A stretch of DNA of 64,000 nt, taken from contig JAUIRK010000683.1 of NCBI GenBank assembly GCA_030549495.1, positions 1-64,000 on the forward strand, written 5' to 3'. Under the pieces are notes generated by a model. It saw only the letters and a list, made by a program, of their open reading frames with translations. It ran no database searches and had not been told where the DNA came from. The stretch's first letter is position 1, and every line of letters starts with the position of its first letter. Source of the DNA: Nectonema munidae. Taxonomy: Eukaryota; Nematomorpha; Nectonematoida; Nectonematidae. The position numbers and the translations under genes were made by a program. This document shows, one piece after another, positions 1 to 10,100 of this stretch.

Positions 1-1128
1 ATGCATCTATTGATTGCTATTATTTTTATTTCACTCATTATTTATTATCTGACGTAAAAATGATCGCCACCACAATTTTCTTTCTCTCTCTATGATGATA
101 TGATTATTTTTGTTGTTATGTATTGCAGCAAGATCGTGCGTGCACGCGAGCGCGTGTGTGTTTACTTTCAAAATTCTTGCCTTTTCTTGAAGGAAGAAGA
201 AGATAATAGGTTGAAAGGTTTTCTATTCACGGCGAAGAGTATACTAACTCGCCTCCTACCCTTTTCATATTAGTGGTCGGGCAATATCATGCCAGACAAC
301 AACAACAAAAGTATCTCTCTAATCCAAAATTCTCCCTTCTCTTCTATATCCAAACCAAAGTTCTTGAAAGCTGATAAATAAAAAAAAATTAAAAAAAAAA
401 GCTAAGAAAAATTCAAATCGATTTAAGTTCTCTAAACCGAAAATAATTTCGAATTCAGAGAGAAACATTTCAAATTGATTTTTGAATATACTTTTTTGTT
501 TGCAATGAAATTGAACAATATTTTATTTTTTAAGATTCATTATAATAATTGAAAATGTGAATTGATAGATGCACTGCAGAATTTTATTCTTATAAAAATG
601 GAGAAAAAGATAATATTTTCATCCGTTATGGGGGTCTTTTTTGAAACTTTTATGCTTGAGCTGAAGTTTTGAAAATTTTAGGGAAAATATTTTAAATAAA
701 AGTCTTAAATTTAACAGCTTTTCGACCAGATGTGCCCCTCGAAACGCAGAAGGCCCACCCCTGTTTCAATCAATTAATAAAGAATAGATGAAAGAATGAC
801 ACGTTTACCTAATTAATTTATAGTTATGAGAATCCTTCAGCAATATCCTTCGTACCTAAACAAAGATAAAGGATACGGTATTTTTTAATAAAGTCTGGTT
901 ATGAAATTGTATTTATTTAAAACAGGCTATTTTTATTTCTTGGTACACCCGTATCGCACTGGTCCTCAAAGCGTTGAGCTGTTATACCTAGCTTAATCTT
1001 TTATATATAATATATATCTTTTCGCCTTCCTACTTTTCGTTTCTTTTCATTAAGGGTTTCTTTCGGAGAAGTCAATCAAGTTTGATAGCGTATCAATGCC
1101 CTCGACAAAATTGTTGCGTGATTGACAG
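1..1128. other. Intron of the HR3-like gene or 5' flank; no coding signal
   Basis: AT-rich sequence with a CpG- and TG-rich patch at about 135-165. At 435-475 a short stretch (ctctaaaccgaa ... ttcagagag) resembles the end of the pogo/Tigger element at 41.9 kb and may be its remnant. The first zinc finger of the receptor was looked for and not found here. Confidence 0.4.
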
Positions 1129-1196
1129 GGTGAATCGAAATCGATGCCAGTATTGCCGCCTTCAGAAATGCATTTCTCTCGGCATGTCCAGAGATG
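1129..1196 (+). CDS. HR3: HR3-like receptor exon: end of second zinc finger
   Basis: A 68-bp exon between acceptor ...gacag and donor gtgatg. It encodes [18 protein letters not shown] followed by MSRD, the last two zinc-binding cysteines of finger two and the following helix. It enters in phase 2 (an AG plus G arginine codon fits the family's DR|VNRNRC junction) and leaves in phase 1. The leftover G joins CC of the next exon to give the alanine of SRDAVKF, exactly as in ROR and HR3. The exon is too short to appear as an open reading frame of usual cut-off length and was found by reading the zinc-finger motif. Confidence 0.9.
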
Positions 1197-4100
1197 GTGA
1201 TGAATTTACATACTCTATTTTCCTTTTCATCTTACAAATCAATCGATGAAGGTGTGCGTGCATCATGCTCTTGCTTTGCCATTTAGTACCAATGTTCGCA
1301 AAGGAAACGCTGATGAACTCTTGTTAAAATTAAATATAGAGATTACTCACGTTGTCTGCGTTCCCCTTGGGAACATTTGTACTAAATAACAAAATAATAT
1401 CACTAATTTTAAATTTGATAGTAGAAAACAGTGGCGGATCCAGAAATTTCTTATAGGGGGGGGGGGGAAATCTATTTAAATTTTTTTGCAATTTTGCTAA
1501 AAGTCTTCAGAGAATACGACAGCTGTATTATGTCTTTTAGAATTCGACTTGTCATATCGTTGATATAAACCTAATCAACTACCAACAAATATTGTTTTAG
1601 GAAATTTTTCAGGAAATTTTATGAAAAATGCTAGGCCCATTAGCATTTAGAGATTAGGTTACATTAAAATGAATGTTGTCAGGCGGCACTAAAGCATTTC
1701 ACGGGTCTACTTTTTATAATCAAGATAAAATATTATAAATGTTCAATTCCATTATTTTGACTAATACATTTCACTAAATTTTAATTATGAATTTTAGTCT
1801 TTACAAAAATCCGCTTATGCCTGTCTTTTGAGTTATTTTTTAAATGTATGTCTGCCCATTGGTCGAGCAAGCAGGAGTAAACTATCCTTAACCGTAGCCG
1901 TGCAGGGCCGTCCTATTTCTAGTCAAGTCAATGCATAGAGTCAAACACATATGGGACTTTGAACATCTAGATTAGTGACTGTGCTAAACTTATAATAGTG
2001 TGTACATGCAAATTTTATGTTGATTTAATCCAGCCAATTAGATATCTCTGGCGTTTGAAAACACAAATATAGTAATACCACATGTTTTATATATTCATTT
2101 TAGAAGATGTAAGGGCAAAGCCTTTTTGACGTGTTTTCATCTACAAAGCACCACATTGCATGGTTTGACGCTGGCTCAAACCTTTGACCCTATAGTATCA
2201 AACTAGGCATCTAGACCTTAGGGCGCCAGTCAATAGTATAGTCAGTTAAAGAATTCAGTTGTGTTGAGAAAATCTTTATATCCTCTCGCATTTTTTTAAT
2301 TAAAATTTTATACCTTTTTATCTTTACCCAGCTTATTTTAACTTCTATCTAAATATGATCTTCAATACATATCTAAAATAAAGAGTTTGTAGTTTCATTT
2401 GTCCCAAAATCAAATTACTCAAAAAATGGGAATAAAATTTAGTTTTGATAAAAATAAAATTTATATTTTTCCTCAAATCTTATTATTAATTTGATTGAAT
2501 CAATTATTATTATAGGCGGACACTTCTGAAACTGTCAATTTTACAAAATGCACCTTTTCACTTTATTTGAGTTTATTCAAGTTAAAAATAGTATTCTTTA
2601 TTTGAGTCGATGATTTTAAAAAGTATAGGACTCTTAGACGATATATAATAATCGAAGAGAACTAAATATCTAGCTTGAGATCCCTAGATACCCAAGCTGA
2701 TTTTAGCTCTAATTGCAATAATTATATTATTATTAATTTATATTCAGTAAATAATAATCGAACGTTTATATTGAACGGCGAAGTATGGCGCGGCGAATTA
2801 CACTAAATCATTAAATTGAACTTCTATTTTAAGAGAAGCGACCAAAAACATCCCGTGTTACTTAAAAATAAAGGTAAAGGCACCTGGGGTGTTTTCATCG
2901 AGAAGGCACAATTGCACCGCTTGTATCGAACTATGAGGAAAGCAGGCTTGATGCGGGATCGAACCCAAGACCTTGAGTTATCGAATCCAGCATCTAACCA
3001 ATCCTAATCACGTCCCGTATGTATGGTGGCGCATCAAACCAACTCACAAAATATTTAAAAATAGTCAAGTAATTATACGTTTATGTAAGTTATTCAAGCT
3101 TTCTCATAATCCTCCTATGTTTTAGAGCAGTAAATTACTTCTAAACCTTTATCATGCCAATTTTCCCATGTGGGAACAAATTTTAGTTGATTGATATGAT
3201 ACACATGTATTGTAGTTTTTCATAATTTGAAAACCTTGGCAAAAAATTCATATTGCATATACTTCAAAAAAAACTTTTTTGTGGGCTTACATTATTTTCA
3301 GATTCGTTTTCAAATACCTCATGCAGATAAAGGCTCTAAATGTTTTCATTTATATCACAAATTAAAAAAAACTAATTTTATATACTTTTTATTATAACTT
3401 GTAAAAATATGTTTGTTTTTTTTAGATACTTTTTTTTGCATCCACACTTGCAATCATTCCCATATGGGAACGTATTTTAACAGGAGTTTTAGAAGAAAAA
3501 AATTTTTTTGAGCATTTTTTTCTTTTTCTTATCGCTAAAAATTAAAATAATGTAGTTTTTCAAAATAAATCTCATTATTATCATTTTTATTAGTGGCATG
3601 AAAAGGGTTGAAGTAATCTTGTTTCATTATTATTCCTTGAAAAAAGGAAGCTTTGGTCGAATGCGTAGTAAATTCTTTGCCTATTCAATCTCTTCCCCGA
3701 ATAACTTCTTAAAATTTCGATTTCTTTTTGAAGCCGTTAAATTTGGCCGCATGTCCAAAAGGCAGAGGGAATTGGTTGAGGATGAAGCTCGCTTTTATCA
3801 GCAGAAGATTTCAGAGTTTAAATTTGTCGCTTCTGCAAACATGAATGCCAACTCATTTCCCATTTCCTGCAAAGTTAGTTCCAATTCCTCCTTTTCCAAA
3901 AGCCTCGTTTCCTCCTTTAACGTGAATTGTGACAGTTCTACGCGTTCCTACCTCTTGAACCAAGAAACTGACATGAGTTTGCCATTTTTCATTAACATTT
4001 TTTCATTGTTTTCAAATATTTAATCCCCTTTTTTGAACGCTTCCACACAGAATTATTCAGAGATGGACCTTTTGAAGAATATGGGTCTAATTAATTTCAC

Positions 4101-7100
4101 GTCAATTTTATTTTAATATGGAAGTGCAACTCGTATTGTTTTTAACAGGTCTAAAAGATATTACGCTAAAAATTGATTAACGAAATGACAATCAGGATAT
4201 TCTGACTGTATCTAATGTAAATCATTAAAAAGCATTTATTTGCTATACCGCTATTTTTCATAGTTAAGTATTTCAGTCTGTGGGTTTCTAAATGTGTGTA
4301 TGTAGTCTGTCTAGGTGTTTTTATTATGTCAAAAGTGTTTTAATACAAATGAATAAGAAAGTTTGTGTCAAGAATGTCAAAATATTGTAAATGTATGTAT
4401 GTATGTACGATTGCGCTAATACTAAACATAACCCCAAGACTAAAACTAGCGCTAATCCTTACCCCGCCAATGGGTTTCAAAATTTTACACGTCAAGAAGG
4501 CCCATTTGTTTTCAATGTTCCCAAAGGAAATCCAGGCGAACTCTTGTCTTGAATGCAATTATATATAGATCACTGAAGTTGTCTGCGTTACCTTTGTAAA
4601 CATTGGCTAGAACTTTGTTGAGCACCTGTCAATCAACTATTATACAAGTTGAGGAAAATATTTGAATAGTCAAAATCAGCGGTAGAATGAAAATTTATAA
4701 GCATAGGCATACTCAGTTCGTTAACCGGTTAATTAACTAAATGATGTATAATTAACTAACTGAGTTTTTGAAGAAACAGGTTTCCAGTTTTCTTTTGTTA
4801 CATGGAACCGTTATTCTTCAAAAGACAAACGTGTACCGCCATTGTTCAAACGGGCCAAAATTGGGACTGCTATTTTCGAAAACCCCCTCCAAACAATTGC
4901 TCTAGATTTGATATTGAAAATGTTGAACAAATTAAATTTTATTTTATTATACAATATAGCGCATTAGAAGGTTTTAGATGCTTTACAAATTAATTAATTT
5001 TTTGAATAATTAATGACCTAACCAATATTTTAATACCACTTATGTAGTTATATTATTCATTTAATTTTTTTATTTGTGGGGTGTTTTCATCGAGAAGGCA
5101 CAATTGCGCTGCTTGTATCGAACTATGAGAAAGTAGGCTTGATGCGGAACCCAAGACCTTAACGTTTTCGAAAGAAGCTTTGTAAAGAAGTCTATTTCGC
5201 CCTGAAATGAATTAGAGCAGGTATCTCGGATTTACAATAAATTTTGCAAATTTGCTCTGAAAGCTTCTTTAAAAAATGTTACTTTACCGAACCATTACAC
5301 GATATCAGAAATATTTAATTCAATTAAATCAATATAAAAGTAAACTCATTGATACATGATTTTAACAGGAAAAAAATTTGAAGCGGTAAACATATCAATT
5401 CACTCATAAAATGAATTTGAAAGATTCATTGAATCAAAAAGTATTACACGTGATCGCATGGTATGAAAGTATATGGCAAGGATCGTCAAACTGCGTGCAA
5501 CATGCGACCGTATTATGCGATCCCTTCTCCCTTATAAAAATTGAAAAGTATTTTGGTAAATTTTTTTAAAACAACTTAAAATCCATTTTCAAAATTGGTA
5601 AAAAAAAGTGTTGAAAATCATTATTGTTATGTTTTTAAAATTTTCATCGAACTAAATTTTAATAACAGCCCACTAAATTTTACGAAGACTTCGATGTCTC
5701 GCCCGCAGTTGGAAATTACTTCCGATCCATCGTGTATAAGGTTTTTATTTACTTTTTTCACTTTTTCCTCAACATGAATTATGATAGACGCAGCATTTCT
5801 TTCCTTCTTTGACTACAACAACAAGGATCTTCTTTTGCCGAGTCCCACAACAACCCTGCTTTCTCCCCTGCCATCGTGGTGTCAAAAAGCTGGAATTACC
5901 ACAACGCCCATCTCTTCATTTCACAGCCCCCTCGCGTACACCCCGTCCTCATCGACACTTCTCAACAAGTCCACTCATTCACAATCCCCTCCTGAACCAC
6001 TTGTGTCCTCCACCTGCCACCAGAACAATGAAAACGCCAATGCAAACAACAACAACAACAACAGTACCAATAGTATTAGTAATGGTGACACGACTAAACT
6101 TGACTACAACAACAACAACCATTGTGGCGCTTCTTTTGTTGTTGTGGCCGGAAAGAAGGGTTTGGGGGGTGTGGGTGATACCAACGCAAACGCCTCCCAC
6201 CCTCCATATTTGGATGCTGGGAGAGGCGTAAAGGAGGAGATGGGAGAAGTTGGGAGTGATGCCACAGCATTCTTTCATTCTTCTATGCAAGCTGCTTCAC
6301 CCCTTCCAATAACTCCTTCTGATTCAGGTAAGAAAATAATTTTTCATTAAAAGAACTTACTCAACGATTCATATGATAGCTGTGCTTTTTGAACATAATT
6401 TATATCAGTAGCTATCTATAAATTTTGGCGATCAAAAAAGTTCAAATTTCCCTCCTACCCATTGTTCAAGTGACTTAAAAAATGCTTTTTAAGCGTTCCC
6501 ACAAATTAATTGTATTCTAGAAAATGGATTTGGTGCTGTAAACAAAATTTTAAGTTGTGGAAGAAATATGTGGGGTGTTTTTTTCAAAGGCATTTATAAT
6601 TTAAAAGAATTATATTTTAATTCAATTTTTAACTCCATGGTCCACAAGGGCATTATATAAAGTCCCAATGACGCCTAAAAAACATATATATAGCTGTAGA
6701 TTTAATATATTTTTTTAAAGTAAATATAACTAATTAATAAAAAAATAAAAAAATTTTTAATAAAGTAAATATTTAAGTAATTACCAATTTTATAACGGAT
6801 TTTGATTTTTTATATTTTTTTTCTTTCCAACTTTTATGTTGTATACAAAACCCAGTAGTTTTTTTATATAAAAAAAGTTAGCTTTTCTAATGTAACAGTA
6901 TCAATCTGAACATTTACATTTGGAGGATGAAGATAACTAAACTTAAGACTCACATGCATATATAGCATTTTTACTTCTAATTCGTCTTTATTAAATTCTA
7001 AATGGTCTTTTTTAAGTTCTAAAATCTCTTTTTAAATTTTAAAAGCTCTTTCTAAAATATAGAAAAAAGACGATTAGGACTTAAAAAAGACGAATTAGAT

Positions 7101-10100
7101 TTGAAAAAAGACAATTTAGGAGTAAAAATGGTATATATGCATTTTTTAATTCTGAAAGAAAATATATTTTATAAGTAAAAGGCTTTTTTTTTTAAATATA
7201 TCGTCAAGGGGGCTGCTTGCTTACAAAGCAAGCCAAATTTCAAAGGGAGAAAAATGTACAATTGAATTAGCTAGCGACTTTGCTGAATTTTAGTGTAATG
7301 ATTTTCCAATGGAAAATACCTTTGCTTCGTATATACTTTCTACACTTTAATGATACGACCCCACAAAGTATAATACGCAAAATAACTTTGCATGATACGC
7401 GAGTATTTACTGCAATAATTTTTAATTATTTCAAATGAATTATTGCAACCAATAGAATTTCACTTAAATATTGTCAATATTTTGAGATTTTAATTTTGTA
7501 ATCAATTTGTGAGATTGATGTCTGTGTGATAACAATTTCAGGAATTCTGTTTTAGCCAATCAATTCTTTCCGTTTTTGTTAAAATTTAAGGAATTTTGTT
7601 TTACCCAATCAATTCTTTCCATTTTGTTAAAATTTGCTGCTTGAAAACGTTGAATAGGTGATGATGATGCTTTCATCGCAAAAATCAGAGACGCCTACTT
7701 TCAAACGATAGTGAAGTCCTTTTACGACATTGGCTACGTGTTTCACCCTCCTCACGCCACCTCTCCGCAACACCCCAAATCACCCGCCCTCCTCTTGGAC
7801 TCCACCACCACTGCCCAATTCATTCGCAATCTGGGGCGAGAAGAGTTGTGGCTGTATTCCGCGAATCTACTGACAGTCCTTGTTCAAAATGTGATTGAAT
7901 TTGCGAAAATGATTCCTGGCTTCATGAATTTATATCAGGTAAGCAAGCATTTTGTTCCATTTATTCATTTATTCATTCATTCATTCATTCATTCATTCAT
8001 TCATTCATTCATTCATTTGATTATATATCAATTTCTTTGTAAAAATACCCATATAAAATGCGCCCCAGAGTATAAAAATCGTAGTAAATCTCAATCAGAA
8101 ATTTGTGAATGATAGGAGAAAGTCTAGCGCAGGCGTTCTTTGATGTTAAATTTGTAAGATGGGAAAGTGTTTGATCTCTTATTTCTCGATAACAACGCAT
8201 TCTTTTGCCAATCATGCTATTTATTGGCATTCTCTGAAGAATGCCATAGACAGTTTTTTCATTTCAAAGCAGCTTGGATAATTTCATCAATAACTGGGTT
8301 GAGATTAAAAAAGCGATGATGAAGATGTCAAATAGCTTCTGCAAAATTAATCTACTGTAAGTTTTAAATTAAGAATGAAAATTTCATAACCTTAAAGATA
8401 TTTAAAAAAATATTTAAGTTTCAAGGTTTTAAAAAAAAATTTGAAATTATAATTAGACTTTTACAATTACATTGAAAAGCACTTTATTACTGACATTTTA
8501 TTTTTAAGTGAAAAATAATTTAAATTATTTTAACTATTTTTTATTTTCAATAAAATAGATTTTTTTTTTAATTTAAACAAAAAATGCTTTTGTTAAAAAA
8601 TTTGAAAACTTTACCTGAATTTGAAAACGTTTTAATTGAAGTTCGAATGCTATAATACACATTCATTTCATTCCTGCCAGATCGTGTTATTATTCGCTAA
8701 AGTTACTACTTTTCTGAGATCTGTGCTACTAAATACTAATATATATCCAATATATTCATTGTGCTTACCTTGGCCTCTTTTTTTTCCCTCTTTAGGACGA
8801 CCAGATTCTTCTGCTGAAGAACTCGAACCTGAACGTGGTGATCTTATACCTCCTGCACTACTTCAGTCCCTCGCAGCGAGTGCTCTCGTACAAACACGGC
8901 CACACGGTGCACGTCTTTCCCGTCTACCTCCTCATGCACCACACCAGCCTGAACGCAGTGGAGCGTGACTTCCTGGTGCAATTGTTCCACGTGTTGACAC
9001 AGCTCTCCGCCCTCAATCTCACGTTGAATGAAACGGCCTTACTCTCCGCGTACGTTCTCTTGTCTGTGGGTAAGGAAAGTCTTTTTTGTCTCATTCACCC
9101 ATTCTTTTCTCAATGGTTGCAAAGTGCTTCTCAGCAACACGGAAAGAAGTCACATGAGCTAGCACTTAGCATGGATCCATCATCAAAATGAAAATTTGAA
9201 GAATAAACGACCATGAAATGCAAAGAAACATAGTGAAAAAAGTTTATTGAATTTTCGAACCGAAAAAAAAGTTCCTTTTCAAATATGAATGAAGGAATAA
9301 ATCATCATCATCGTCATTATGATTCCATTTTAACGACCATGATTTATCCCAAAAATCTGATCTGAGCCCGATCACCAAAGATGATAATTTAACAGACCTG
9401 CCTTTTTCATCACCAAGATTAAGTCCTAAACTTTTCTTACCGTTTTAAAACATTTTCCATCCCGGTTAGTTTAGGTTAACCTTTCTCTCTTCTACCGAAA
9501 TTAATTCTCTTTATAATCCCGGAAACATGTCCAAACCATCTGAGTCTGATAATATATTCTTTTGATTCCGAAAATTTAATAAACTTTTTTCACTGCGTTT
9601 CTTCGTATTTTATTAAAATTCAATTTAATCGCTACCGTGCAACTCTTCAATTACATTACAGGTTCTTAAGCTGCCATCCATGGATTCCTATGAGTTCCTA
9701 TAAGGATTTTTTAAGAGATCTGTGATAATTAAAGATTTTTTTTGTTTTTTTTTCAAATTCAGACTTTTAGGTAGGTGTCTTCTAAATGCTTAGAAATTTT
9801 TTGCATCATTAGTAAACGAACGACGTGACCTATCACTTAGCATGGACATAACATCGTTGAAAATATTTACAACACCGCAGTTGAATCATGGGACCATGTC
9901 ATTTTGGATCCATCATAGTTTTTTAAATGATTGGCATTTATTTTTAATCATAATAAATTCGAATGAAGACACAATTTAATACAGAATATTCACGACCTTG
10001 CAATTCTTAAGCTACATCATGGTTTCTTAACTTGGCATCCCAGGATATCTAATGGGTTCAATGGGAATTTTAAAAAATCGTATCATCCAGTTGTTTTGTC

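Larger units (their letters stand above)
4024..5787. other. Intron of the HR3-like gene with MITE and SINE pieces
   Basis: Contains MITE copy 2 (4512-4607) and a truncated SINE (5075-5162). No exon could be recognised between 4.0 and 5.7 kb, although a variable hinge exon could be missed by eye. Confidence 0.4.
6328..7657. other. Intron of the HR3-like gene with foldback MITE and a tandem duplication
   Basis: Holds the foldback element at 6953-7142 and a two-copy tandem repeat at 7541-7632. Otherwise AT-rich filler. Confidence 0.5.

Noticed and set aside
2941-3005. A minus-strand tRNA gene
   Set aside because: A- and B-box-like motifs are present, but no cloverleaf closes, and the sequence is part of a SINE body repeated eight times.
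5809-6290. Alternative reading frames (a 140-codon plus frame and a 103-codon minus frame) over the hinge exon
   Set aside because: They are shadows of the receptor hinge frame, created by CA-rich repeats; only the frame of 5788-6327 joins in phase to the ligand-binding domain.
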